Assembly: GCF_003309065.1 (NCBI RefSeq)
Contig: NZ_POAF01000006.1
Span: forward strand, 1 to 64,000
Length of the DNA stretch: 64,000 nt
Direction: 5' to 3'
From: Glutamicibacter soli
Lineage (GTDB): Bacteria > Actinomycetota > Actinomycetes > Actinomycetales > Micrococcaceae
Below, piece by piece: positions 56,170-64,000 of the stretch. The notes under the pieces were generated by a model that saw only the letters and a list, made by a program, of their open reading frames with translations, was not told where the DNA came from and did no database searches. Positions within the stretch are counted from its first letter, which is position 1; each line of letters starts with the position of its first letter. The translations under genes were made by a program, and so were the position numbers.

Positions 56170-57690
56170 CTAGTTGCGGGTTTCCGCCATGACGCCTTCT
56201 TCCTGCGATTTGCCCGAGACGCGCAGGTTCCAGTGCGCGAGCACCTCGGAATCGGTGGGCTTGGAGGCCAGCGACACCACGATGAAGGTCAGCGCGGAGG
56301 CGATCAGGCCGAAGTAGATCGGCTCGTTGGCGTAGACGCCGTCGAACTTGTTCTCGGCCTGGATCTCCAGCACGATCATGGTGCCCAGGGTGACCAGCGT
56401 GCCGGCCGCCATCGAGGCGGTGGCTCCGAGGCCGTTGCCGCGCTTCCACAGCAGGCCGCCGATGATCGCGACCAGCAGTCCGCCGACCAGGATGTCGTAG
56501 GCGATGGTCAGCGCCGCAACCACGTCGTCCACCAGGATCGCCAGCGATACCGTCACCACGCCGAGCGCCAGCACCCAGATGCGGTTCGCGCGCACGTCGT
56601 GCTCCGGGTTTTCGTTCGAGTTCACTTCGATGGTGCGGCCGAACCAGCCGGCGACAAACGGGGTGACGTCGGTGCGGGCCACGGTCGCGGCGGCGATCAG
56701 CGCACCGGAAGCGGTGGACATCATGGCCGCCACGGCGGCCGCCATGACCAGGCCGCCCACGGCCACCGGCAGCAGCTGCGTGGCAACTTCCGCGTAGACG
56801 ACATCCTTGTTGGTATCGGCCCCGGTGATGTCCGGCAGCGCCACTCGGGCGGCCATGCCGATCAGGGCGCCGGCTATGCCGTAGATGATGCAGTAGATGC
56901 CGGCGGTGGTGCCGCCCCAGCGGGCGACCTTCGGCGTCTTGGCAGTGAACACGCGCTGCCAGATGTCCTGGCCGATCAGCAGGCCCAGGGTGTAGACCAC
57001 GAAGTAGGTGATGATGGACTGCAGCCCGATGCCGGTGATGTCGAAGAACTCGGCGCCGATGCGCTCGCGGATGCCGTCCATGCCGCCGGCCGCGTTCAGC
57101 GAGAACGGCAGCATCAGCGCGAAGATGCCGATGGTCTTGATGACGAACTGGACCTGGTCGGCCAGGGTGATGGACCACATGCCGCCGATGGTCGAGTAGA
57201 CCACCACGATGGCGCCGCCCACGGCGATGGCCACCCACTTCTCCCAGTCGAAGAGCACCACGAAGATCGTGGCGTAGGCGCTGGTCGAGGTCGCGCACAG
57301 CATCAGCGTGTACGCCAGCATCACGATGCCGGAGGTGTTCGTGGCCGATTTGCTGCTGTAGCGCAGGCTCAGCATCTGGGAGACAGTGAAGACCTTCAGC
57401 TTCTGCAGCGTCGGGGCGAAGGCCAGGGACAGCAGGATGACGCCGGCGCCGATCGCCGCGACAAGCCACATGCCGGAGATGCCCCACTTGTAGCCCAGGC
57501 CCACGCCGCCCACGGTGGACGCGCCGCCCAGGACCACTGCGGCCATGGTGCCGGTGTAGAGCACCGGACCAAGTCGGCGCCCGGCTACCAGGTAGTCGCT
57601 GCTGTTTTTGGTCCGGGACTTGCCCCACCAGCCGAAGGCCAGCATGGCCGCGAGGTAGACCGCGACGATCGTTCCGTTAATGAATTCCAT
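56170..57690 (-). CDS. Sodium:solute symporter family protein
   Basis: A 506-residue SSS transporter with about 13 membrane helices. KNSSDYLVAGRRLG near residues 28-41, GGASTVGGVGLGYKWGISGMW near 55-75 (in parts), and YSTIGGMWSITLADQVQFVIK near 163-183 are typical; the S/T-rich MMSTASGALIAAATV near 330 is the sodium-site region. It should import an organic acid, sugar or amino acid with sodium. It is divergent from a ThDP enzyme gene, which suggests that it brings in the substrate or precursor of that enzyme. Confidence 0.88.
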   Translation of the reverse strand: MEFINGTIVAVYLAAMLAFGWWGKSRTKNSSDYLVAGRRLGPVLYTGTMAAVVLGGASTVGGVGLGYKWGISGMWLVAAIGAGVILLSLAFAPTLQKLKVFTVSQMLSLRYSSKSATNTSGIVMLAYTLMLCATSTSAYATIFVVLFDWEKWVAIAVGGAIVVVYSTIGGMWSITLADQVQFVIKTIGIFALMLPFSLNAAGGMDGIRERIGAEFFDITGIGLQSIITYFVVYTLGLLIGQDIWQRVFTAKTPKVARWGGTTAGIYCIIYGIAGALIGMAARVALPDITGADTNKDVVYAEVATQLLPVAVGGLVMAAAVAAMMSTASGALIAAATVARTDVTPFVAGWFGRTIEVNSNENPEHDVRANRIWVLALGVVTVSLAILVDDVVAALTIAYDILVGGLLVAIIGGLLWKRGNGLGATASMAAGTLVTLGTMIVLEIQAENKFDGVYANEPIYFGLIASALTFIVVSLASKPTDSEVLAHWNLRVSGKSQEEGVMAETRN

Positions 57691-58058
57691 GGGAGAACCT
57701 CACTGGAGAGTTTGACTAGCCGGTGATTCCTGCCAGTAAACATTAGTTTTCTAATAGAATATTGTTTCAACGTGATCTGGTCAACATTCCGGGGTTGCGC
57801 GACGCCGTTTGGCGGGAGTGGATTTCAGTGATGAAGGACACTGTCCCACTGTTCGGAATTCTGTAGACAATATGAGCAAGGATATGCATGAAGTCGCGCA
57901 TCATGTCATACTCGCGTAGCAATAGGTATTCATGCTGTGCAATTGCTCTGGTTTTAGTAGTGTTTTTTGACGACGCAACGTTGCATCGCACGATCACAAT
58001 GATCTTTTAACTCGTTGTTGCGTCTGACGACCTAGAAAAAGAAAGACGCCCCTAGAAC
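57691..58058. other. Regulatory intergenic region between SSS and ThDP-enzyme genes
   Basis: No gene is supported on either strand. It is clearly AT-richer than the genes. It holds ATTAG-TTTT-CTAAT (57742-57755), the ten-base palindrome GCAACGTTGC (57975-57984), and an inverted pair GACGCAAC (57972-57979) and GTTGCGTC (58017-58024). These are candidates for a shared operator of the divergent genes. Confidence 0.5.
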
Positions 58059-59714
58059 ATGAGTGAAAACGGTCAAGCGCAGATGCGGAAATCTGCCGGA
58101 CATGTAATTGTCGATACGCTCGCCGCGCACGGTGTTGAGCGCACCTATGTCGTTCCGGGGGAGAGCTACCTCGACGTCCTTGACGGACTGCATAATTCGC
58201 CGATCGAGACAATCGTCTGCCGCCACGAAGGCGGGGCGACCTACATGGCCGAAGCCGACGGAAAGCTGCACCAGCGCCCGGGCGTCGCCATGGTGACCCG
58301 CGGCCCCGGCGCGGCCAACGCCCACGTCGGGCTGCATACCGCATGGCAGGACTCCACCCCGCTGGTGCTGTTCGTCGGCCTGATTCCCTTCGAGCACCGG
58401 GAAAAGGAAGCGTTCCAGGAATTCGATCCGAAGGCCTGGTTCGGCACCGGCGCCAAGCGCGTGATGATCCTCGACCATGCGGAGCGCGCCAGCGAAATCG
58501 TCGCCGAGGCAATGTTCGCGGCGATGTCCGGCCGCCCCGGCCCGGTGGTCGTGGGTCTGCCCGAGGACATCATCCGCCATGAAATCTCCGCCGAGCTGCA
58601 CCCGGAGATTCCGGTGGCCACCGGCGGCATGACCGTGACCGACTGGAAGGCGCTGAACTCGGCCCTGCAGGAAGCCGAGAAGCCGCTGTTCGTCTTCGGC
58701 GGCAACGACTGGTCGCACGAGGGCGCCGCGGACTTCACCCGCTGGCTCGAAGAGCACGACCTGCCGGCGGCCGCGGAGTGGCGCTGCGAGGGCACTGTCC
58801 CGTTCAGCTCGCCGTCCTACGTCGGCCCGATCGGCTACGGACGTCCGAAGCCGACCTACGACCTGCTCGAAGAAACCGACCTGCTCGTCTTCGTCGGCAC
58901 CGTTCCGGGCGACGTGATCACCGACGGGTTCAACGTCCGCCAGAACTGGGAAAAGAAGAACTTCATCGTGACCATCGACCCCGCCCTGCGTGGTCGTTCA
59001 GGTCCGGTTTCCCATCAGATCGTGGCCAAGCCGGACGTGTTCGTCCGCGACCTGCTGCTGATGGACCTGCCGGTCAAGGATTCCTGGAAGGAATGGACTT
59101 CGCGAATGCGCGGCGAGCAGGAGAAATTCGCGCAGCTTCCGCCGGCAGCTCCATCCGAGGGCCAGGCCAAGATGGCCACCATGATGGCCAATCTGGTGCA
59201 GTCGCTGCCCGAGGACGCCATGGTGACCTTCGGCGCCGGCGAGCACACCAACTGGGCTCACCGCTACTTCCCGACCAACGGATACGCCTCGATGATCTCG
59301 GCGCGCAACGGCTCCATGGGCTACTCCGTGCCGTCCGCCGTGGCGGCGTCGCTGAGCTACCCGGGCCGCCGCGTCGTCACCATCGCCGGCGATGGCGAGT
59401 TCCTCATGAACGGCCAGGAACTGGCTACCGCCGCGCAGTACGGCGCCACCCCGCTGGTGATCATCATGGACAACCAGCAGTACGGAACCATCCGCACCCA
59501 CCAGGAGCGCCAGTATCCGGAGCGCGTCTCCGGCACCCAGCTGGCCAACCCCGACTTCGCGCTGATGGCCCAGGCCTTCGGTGGATTCGGCGTGCGCGTG
59601 GAGCAGGACGCCGAGGTTCCGGCGGCGCTGGAAGCGGCGTTGAAGGCCATCGACGAGGACAAGAAGTTTGCGCTGATCCACCTGATCGTGGAGCAGGGCG
59701 TCAAGGCCTACTAG
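58059..59714 (+). CDS. Thiamine-diphosphate-dependent enzyme (acetolactate synthase-like)
   Basis: A 551-residue three-domain ThDP enzyme: Pyr domain with VVPGESYLDVLDGLH (catalytic Glu region near residue 46-52, CRHEGGA), central domain (about 190-320) and PP domain with the ThDP/Mg motif GDGEFLMNGQEL near 444-455 and N-QQYGTIR. It resembles acetolactate synthase large subunits, but no small subunit is adjacent and the context is catabolic, so it may decarboxylate another 2-oxo acid. Divergent from the SSS transporter. Confidence 0.85.
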   Translation: MSENGQAQMRKSAGHVIVDTLAAHGVERTYVVPGESYLDVLDGLHNSPIETIVCRHEGGATYMAEADGKLHQRPGVAMVTRGPGAANAHVGLHTAWQDSTPLVLFVGLIPFEHREKEAFQEFDPKAWFGTGAKRVMILDHAERASEIVAEAMFAAMSGRPGPVVVGLPEDIIRHEISAELHPEIPVATGGMTVTDWKALNSALQEAEKPLFVFGGNDWSHEGAADFTRWLEEHDLPAAAEWRCEGTVPFSSPSYVGPIGYGRPKPTYDLLEETDLLVFVGTVPGDVITDGFNVRQNWEKKNFIVTIDPALRGRSGPVSHQIVAKPDVFVRDLLLMDLPVKDSWKEWTSRMRGEQEKFAQLPPAAPSEGQAKMATMMANLVQSLPEDAMVTFGAGEHTNWAHRYFPTNGYASMISARNGSMGYSVPSAVAASLSYPGRRVVTIAGDGEFLMNGQELATAAQYGATPLVIIMDNQQYGTIRTHQERQYPERVSGTQLANPDFALMAQAFGGFGVRVEQDAEVPAALEAALKAIDEDKKFALIHLIVEQGVKAY

Positions 59715-59772
59715 GGGCTCCGTTCCGCGCGGCTGGTGTCGTGCGGAGGGGATTTCCCCGGCTCAATAGTCG

Positions 59773-59778
59773 TATAAT
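59773..59778 (+). promoter_or_regulatory. Consensus -10 before the AAA+ gene
   Basis: TATAAT matches the sigma-70 -10 consensus exactly, about 110 bases before the AAA+ start. The -35 region is poor (GGATTT at the right distance), so an activator may be needed. Confidence 0.5.
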
Positions 59779-59779
59779 T

Positions 59780-59828
59780 CCAGCGGGTGTCCTTTTTGGG
59801 CGCCCGCTGGATGCCTTTAAAAAGGCAT
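59780..59828 (+). other. Two hairpins in the gap before the AAA+ gene
   Basis: CCAGCGGG (59780-59787) and CCCGCTGG (59803-59810) form one stem; ATGCCTT (59811-59817) and AAGGCAT (59822-59828) form another straight after. The first may end the ThDP-enzyme transcript; the second would be in the AAA+ leader if the TATAAT at 59773 is used. Confidence 0.45.
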
Positions 59829-59886
59829 TGCTCTGCTGTGCAGGAATCCGCGGCAGGGACGACGAGACTCGGGGAGCCGACAAACC

Positions 59887-61188
59887 GTGAACGAAGCCCT
59901 AATTGCCAGCCTGCAGCGCGCCGTTGAGCAGGCCCCCGAAGATCTGGAGCTCGGGCTGCACCTCGCGCAGCTGCTCCACGGAGCCAACCGCCAAGCGGAA
60001 GCACTGGCTCAGCTGAATCTCGTAATCCAGAAGGACCCCGGAAACGCGACTGCCCTGGGCCTGCTGGGCCAGGTGACCGCGGCACTGGTCGGCGGCACGG
60101 TCGCCGCCGAGCGCCCCGTGCAGCCGCCGCAGCCAACAGCGCCGGCCCCCTCCGCATCTGAACCCGACCCGGGATCCGGAACGGATGCAGCAGACGGCGG
60201 CTATGACTGGACCGCGGCCGCCGCGCAGTTCGGCGACGCGCTGGCCGCGCCCTTCATCGAGCAGCCCCTCCAGATCAGCGAGGATTCCGGCGCGCTGGAG
60301 CCGCCGCTGGAGCCGGCGGGCGAACCGGTGACATTGGCCGACGTGGGCGGGCTGCAGGCGGTCAAGGACCGGCTGAACGAATCCTTCCTGGCTCCCATGC
60401 GCAACGCGGCCATCGCCAAGGCCTTCGGCAAGTCGCTGCGCGGCGGGTTGCTGCTCTACGGCCCGCCGGGCTGCGGCAAGACCTTCGTGGCCAGGGCGGT
60501 TGCCGGCGAGCTGCAGGCGAACTTCATGGCCGTGACCATGACCGACATCCTCGACTCGCATGTGGGAGGTACCGAGAAGAACCTGAAGGCAGTGTTCGAC
60601 AAGGCCCGCGCGAACGCCCCGACGGTGCTGTTCCTCGACGAAGTCGACGCGCTGGGCCTGCGCCGCGGCTCGCTGACCGGTTCCGCCTCCTGGCTGCGCC
60701 AGATGGTCAACCAGCTGCTGCTGGAAATGGACTCGCTCTCGGCCAACAACGACGGCCTCTACGTGCTGGCCGCCACCAATCATCCGTGGGATCTGGACGA
60801 GGCGCTGCTTCGCCCCGGACGACTGGACCGCTCCGTGCTGGTCACCCCGCCCGATGCCGAGGCCCGCGGGTCGATCCTGCGCCACCACCTGCAGCGCCGC
60901 CCCATCGCCGGTATCGATCTCAAATGGATCACCTCCCGCACCGACGGGTTCTCCGGAGCCGACCTGGAGCATCTGTGCACCACGGCCGCGGAGAAGGCCA
61001 TGATGCAGTCCATCGATCGCAATGAGGTCGTTCCCGTGGACATGGGCCATGTCCATCAGGCCATCGGGGAGGTCAAGCCCTCCACGTTGCCGTGGCTCGA
61101 ATCCGCGCGGAACGTGGTCCGCTTCGGCAACGAGCACGGCCGCTACGACGACCTGGCCGACTACCTGCGTTCGCGGAAAATGCTCTAG
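59887..61188 (+). CDS. AAA+ ATPase with N-terminal TPR-like region
   Basis: A 433-residue ATPase. Residues 1-65 form a pair of TPR-like helices (APEDLELGLHLAQLLHGANR, QKDPGNATALGLLGQV), 70-150 are a Pro/Ala-rich linker, and 155-400 a classical AAA domain related to the Cdc48/VPS4-like clade: VGGL near 156, Walker A GPPGCGKT near 192-199, Walker B VLFLDEVDAL near 248, sensor AATNHPW and Arg fingers LRPGRLDRS near 305-313, then GFSGADLEHLC. It should remodel proteins. GTG 59887 is the only sensible start. The TPR membrane protein gene follows after 22 bases. Confidence 0.87.
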   Translation: MNEALIASLQRAVEQAPEDLELGLHLAQLLHGANRQAEALAQLNLVIQKDPGNATALGLLGQVTAALVGGTVAAERPVQPPQPTAPAPSASEPDPGSGTDAADGGYDWTAAAAQFGDALAAPFIEQPLQISEDSGALEPPLEPAGEPVTLADVGGLQAVKDRLNESFLAPMRNAAIAKAFGKSLRGGLLLYGPPGCGKTFVARAVAGELQANFMAVTMTDILDSHVGGTEKNLKAVFDKARANAPTVLFLDEVDALGLRRGSLTGSASWLRQMVNQLLLEMDSLSANNDGLYVLAATNHPWDLDEALLRPGRLDRSVLVTPPDAEARGSILRHHLQRRPIAGIDLKWITSRTDGFSGADLEHLCTTAAEKAMMQSIDRNEVVPVDMGHVHQAIGEVKPSTLPWLESARNVVRFGNEHGRYDDLADYLRSRKML

Positions 61189-61210
61189 GGCGCACAGGAA
61201 AACTCGTCTG

Positions 61211-62815
61211 ATGGAATTCGACGTACTGCGTACCCGGGTCAGCCACCACCTGGCGACCGGCCGCGCCGCGGAAGCGGTGGACCTGCTGAAGGAAAACCTG
61301 CAGCAGCACCAAGAGAATCCCGCATTTTGGGTGCACTACGCCTCCGGGCTGCTGCATCTGGACCGCCACGCCGAAGCAGCTGATGCCGCGCGTGCAGCGC
61401 TCAATCTGGATGTCGAGCAGCCCGAAGCGGGACTCTTCCTGGCCTTCGCGCTGATGCGGCTGGGGCAGCGCGACGAAGCCCTGCAGACGGTGTACTGGCT
61501 GATCGAGACCTGGCCGGAATTCGCTGATGCCCACTACCTGCTGGGCCTGATCCTGGCCGGTTCCGTGCGCAGCGCCGAAGACCGCATGCTGTCCCGGCAG
61601 GCCACCGAGCATGCGCTTCGGCTGCAACCGGAGAACCCCGAGTATTATCTCGGTGCGGCGATGGCCGCCCGGGTCTCGGGGGACCACCGCGCCGCCCTGG
61701 CCCACCTGCAGGCGGGCCTGGGCATCGACCCGCACCACCAGGGGATGCTGCGCTACGCCGCCGAGGTGGAGAACGGCCAGCAGCTTGTCGGCGACCGCGG
61801 GCAGCTGCTGCGCGGCCTGCTGGCCCGCGACCCCCTGAACCAGGGGCTGCACGAAGACTTCGCCGAAACCTTCATCGAAAAGCAGCGCGTCTACCGCAAC
61901 CGCTTCTGGATCTTCATCCCGCTGCTGGCCTGCCTTGCCATGTTCGACTCGCTGGCTGAGGCTGCGGTCTTGGTCATCATGCCCGCGTTGATCGTGCTGG
62001 TGTCCGGCGCCTTCGCGCTGTGGAACCGGAAAACCTTCAAGAAAGCGTCCGAACCCCTGCCGGCAGGGTACGCCGGCGACATCCGCGCCCGGCACCTCTG
62101 GGTCTTTCGGGGGCTGCGGCTCTACCGGGCAAGCTGGGTCGCCGGGCTGGTTGGCGCGCTGCTGGCCTGCTTCGATGCCGCAAGCCTGCTGGGGACCGTT
62201 GTGCTGCTGCTTGGCGTGGCGGGCAGCCAGCTGGCCGCCGCGTGGGTCGACCGGGAGGCCGCCGGTGTTCCGCAGGATCCCGCGGACCGCGAGGCGCATC
62301 GGCTGTTCCTGCTGCGCCGCAGCGGGTGGCTGGCCTCCGGGTTCTGGATGCGGGCGCTGATGGTGTGCATCAACCTGGTGCTGTTCGGCTACTGCGCCGC
62401 CGGCGGCAGCAGGCTGGCCACGGTGCCACTGGCGGCGCTGGGCTTGGGCCTGCTGTCAGTGGCGGTGCCCCTGATCGTCGCGCACATCCGGTTGGGCGCG
62501 GCGGGCAACGCATTTGCCTACGGCCAGGTCGTGGGAGCCTCCTCCAAGCACCGTCGCGCGGCGCTGGTCCGCGGCAACGTGGCGGGGATCTACTTCATCG
62601 GGTTGCACCTGGTGCCCGGCCTGTTGGCGACTGGATTCGCCGCCGCGCTGCTGGTCGTGGGCCCTTCCGCACTGGCCCCCACTGACCCGTTGCCGATGGA
62701 TCCCAAGCGGTCCGAGCTGGATTTCAACCTGCTCGACGAGAGCCTTGACGAGCTGCGCACCCAACACCCGGAGATCGTTGAACTGCCCTCGCTGCCGGCC
62801 GTTGAGCTGCCCTAG
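61211..62815 (+). CDS. TPR membrane protein, partner of the AAA+ ATPase
   Basis: A 534-residue protein: TPR repeats in the first 225 residues (AAEAVDLLKENLQQHQENPA, AEAADAARAALNLDVEQPEA, RDEALQTVYWLIETWPEFAD and others), then about seven membrane helices (between 232 and 485) with a basic cytosolic loop, and an acidic C-terminal tail of about 45 residues. AGGAAAA lies nine bases before the ATG; the longer frame overlaps the AAA+ gene. The shared TPR-like regions of the two proteins suggest that they form a membrane-linked complex. No named family is recognised. Confidence 0.8.
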   Translation: MEFDVLRTRVSHHLATGRAAEAVDLLKENLQQHQENPAFWVHYASGLLHLDRHAEAADAARAALNLDVEQPEAGLFLAFALMRLGQRDEALQTVYWLIETWPEFADAHYLLGLILAGSVRSAEDRMLSRQATEHALRLQPENPEYYLGAAMAARVSGDHRAALAHLQAGLGIDPHHQGMLRYAAEVENGQQLVGDRGQLLRGLLARDPLNQGLHEDFAETFIEKQRVYRNRFWIFIPLLACLAMFDSLAEAAVLVIMPALIVLVSGAFALWNRKTFKKASEPLPAGYAGDIRARHLWVFRGLRLYRASWVAGLVGALLACFDAASLLGTVVLLLGVAGSQLAAAWVDREAAGVPQDPADREAHRLFLLRRSGWLASGFWMRALMVCINLVLFGYCAAGGSRLATVPLAALGLGLLSVAVPLIVAHIRLGAAGNAFAYGQVVGASSKHRRAALVRGNVAGIYFIGLHLVPGLLATGFAAALLVVGPSALAPTDPLPMDPKRSELDFNLLDESLDELRTQHPEIVELPSLPAVELP

Positions 62816-62943
62816 CGGCCGTTGCCGCGAGGCATGGATCACGATGGCCGGGTCGTCTTGGCACATGGAACGCCACAGCTTAAGATGAAGTGCTACCGAA
62901 CTGCGCGCGCAGTTCACTTCCCGAGCACGAGGTGGAAAAACAG

Positions 62944-63312
62944 ATGGCACAAATGAGCGAGGAGCTCATTGAGCAGTGGGCAGATGCCACTGCCGAAATC
63001 TACAATGAGTCCCTGACCGGTATTAATCTGACCAGGTTGCCCGATGCCGTGGCTCAGTACACTGATCTCTTCGCCCAGAGCGAGGACCTGACGTTCAATG
63101 AGGGCGCCACCCCGACCGACTACTTCGAGCACCATCCGTTCGTGGCGATCACCGCGATCCTCAACAGTCCCGATGCGCTCGAGGTGCTGGACTCGGACGC
63201 GCAGGACGCCTTGGACTCCATGGCCGACTTCGCCGAGGCCTGGTACAACTTCGACCTGGAGCAGGAGCCTGAACTCGGCATCTCCGAGGCGGACGAAGAC
63301 GAAGACTGGTAA
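62944..63312 (+). CDS. Acidic small protein of unknown function
   Basis: A 122-residue soluble protein with a very acidic character and helical predicted structure (MSEELIEQWADATAEIYNES, DALEVLDSDAQDALDSMADF) ending ADEDEDW. No family is recognised. GAGGTGG lies about nine bases before ATG 62944, which is preferred over the longer frame. It stands 128 bases after the TPR membrane protein gene on the same strand and may be part of the same unit, without proof. Confidence 0.65.
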   Translation: MAQMSEELIEQWADATAEIYNESLTGINLTRLPDAVAQYTDLFAQSEDLTFNEGATPTDYFEHHPFVAITAILNSPDALEVLDSDAQDALDSMADFAEAWYNFDLEQEPELGISEADEDEDW

Positions 63313-63491
63313 ATCATCCCTCCCGCCCGGCCACCACGCCGGAAGGAAGGGCCGCAGGCCGGTTCACGCAGCGCCCCGGGCGCCGCGTGAGCCGGCCTGC
63401 GTTCTCCGAGCTTGCGCCGCAGCGTCCCGCGGCAGGGGCCGCGGGGCTTCCAGCCCTTGGCAAGACGGGCCGCGGATGGGACGATGCCGGT

Positions 63492-63923
63492 ATGAGCCAG
63501 TTCAGCGTGTTCGAGAGCACCGTGACCATCCATCTTCCGGTGCATCGCGTCTGGGAGCTGCTGACCGACTGGGCGGCGGCACCCCTGTGGATGCACGGCA
63601 TCGGATCCATGCATTCGGATGACCCCCAGCTGCGGGTGGGAACCACCTTGACCTACCGGGTCGCCGGGCACGAACGCCGGTACGAGGTCCGCGACCTCAT
63701 CGAGAACCGGCTGCTGGTGCTGCACACCTCGCAGAACCCCGACGGGTTGTCCTACCGCTACGACCTGAAGGACGACGCCGGGTACACCGAAGTGGTGCTC
63801 CAGGTGGCAATCATCAATCCGGACCTGAGTGTGGAGGAGTGCGAGGAGCTGGCCGGGCATGTGCGTGAAAGCGAGGAAGACAAGCTCGACCAGCTGCGCA
63901 TGTACGCCGAAACCGCTCCCTGA
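63492..63923 (+). CDS. SRPBCC (START-like) family protein
   Basis: A 143-residue single-domain protein of the polyketide-cyclase/START-like superfamily: FESTVTIHLPVHRVWELLTD with W..MHGIGSM, then strands LTYRVAGHERRYEV, YRYDLKDDAGYTEVVLQV and a long C-terminal helix. These bind hydrophobic ligands or act as cyclases; no specific role can be set. ATG 63492 is the first to fit the fold; no Shine-Dalgarno site is seen. Confidence 0.78.
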   Translation: MSQFSVFESTVTIHLPVHRVWELLTDWAAAPLWMHGIGSMHSDDPQLRVGTTLTYRVAGHERRYEVRDLIENRLLVLHTSQNPDGLSYRYDLKDDAGYTEVVLQVAIINPDLSVEECEELAGHVRESEEDKLDQLRMYAETAP

Positions 63924-63929
63924 CCCGAC

Positions 63930-64000
63930 TCAGCCCTGCGCCGCCGCCGGGTGCGCGCCGCGCTCATAGGCGGCGCCGGGAACGAAGTCGGTTCCGGCGA
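63930..64000 (-). CDS. C-terminal end of a gene running off the window
   Basis: On the minus strand the last 71 bases read AGTDFVPGAAYERGAHPAAA followed by QG and a stop at 63930. The frame is open to the window edge, and the composition suits a real protein end. The product cannot be told from this fragment. It would be convergent with the SRPBCC gene. Confidence 0.4.
   Translation of the reverse strand, partial: AGTDFVPGAAYERGAHPAAAQG

Noticed and set aside
57767-57997. 76-codon minus-strand frame in the SSS-ThDP intergenic region
   Set aside because: No ribosome binding site, odd composition, and the region has operator-like palindromes instead.

Overview
The window is a high-GC actinobacterial chromosome segment. 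The gene content (DUF3151 next to a class II aldolase, an NlpC/P60 protein with a long Pro/Lys linker, duplicated tRNA-Asp, AzlCD, a kynureninase beside an Lrp-type regulator) and the many candidate leaderless start codons fit the Micrococcaceae, an Arthrobacter/Glutamicibacter-like organism. That placement is an inference; no 16S or marker search was possible.

Layout. 1-0.2 kb: 3' end of a 5S rRNA, so the window opens at the end of an rRNA operon, followed by terminators. 0.3-9.7 kb: housekeeping and small-molecule genes (GDPD, AlaX-type editing protein, AzlCD exporter, O-methyltransferase, GNAT plus spermidine-synthase-like protein, NCS2 purine permease, tandem universal stress protein). 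9.8-12.5 kb: NlpC/P60 cell-wall hydrolase and a zincin-like protein. 12.5-13.1 kb: tRNA island Glu-Asp-Phe-Asp. 13.1-18.5 kb: exonuclease III and a valine/branched-acid catabolic set (3-hydroxyisobutyryl-CoA hydrolase, 3-hydroxyisobutyrate dehydrogenase, acyl-CoA dehydrogenase) with a MarR regulator. 18.6-22.5 kb: a small membrane-protein/winged-helix operon, a frameshifted gene, nadE, pyrE. 22.5-29 kb: ABC-2 exporter, HAD phosphatase, TrmH methyltransferase, M23 peptidase, fbaA and DUF3151.

29.1-33.6 kb is the accessory region: a short RHS core protein with a lower-GC toxin-like C-terminus, a candidate immunity gene, and a decaying zone with an IS110-type transposase relic fused against a second immunity-like relic. 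33.6-37.7 kb: DUF4956/VTC gene pair and a two-component system preceded by a membrane-anchored protein with an Asp-rich tail. 38-41.6 kb: Lrp regulator, kynureninase and APC permease. 42-47.7 kb: thymidine kinase, TetR, glutamine-amidotransferase-like hydrolase, amt-glnK and an ornithine-cyclodeaminase-like gene. 47.8-54.4 kb: M20 hydrolase, covalent-flavin amine oxidase with a divergent LysR, TetR-DMT exporter pair under three phased operators, MerR regulator, lipoprotein. 54.8-64 kb: purA, SSS transporter, ThDP enzyme, AAA+ ATPase with TPR membrane partner, and small genes.

The clearest cross-cutting signal is regulatory. Many genes without a Shine-Dalgarno site have a TAnnnT -10 element ending 6-7 bases before the start codon, and several of these promoters carry perfect inverted repeats (small HTH gene, ABC exporter, MerR gene). 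The best candidates for an undescribed system are the RHS cassette with its eroded neighbour and the AAA+/TPR-membrane protein pair.
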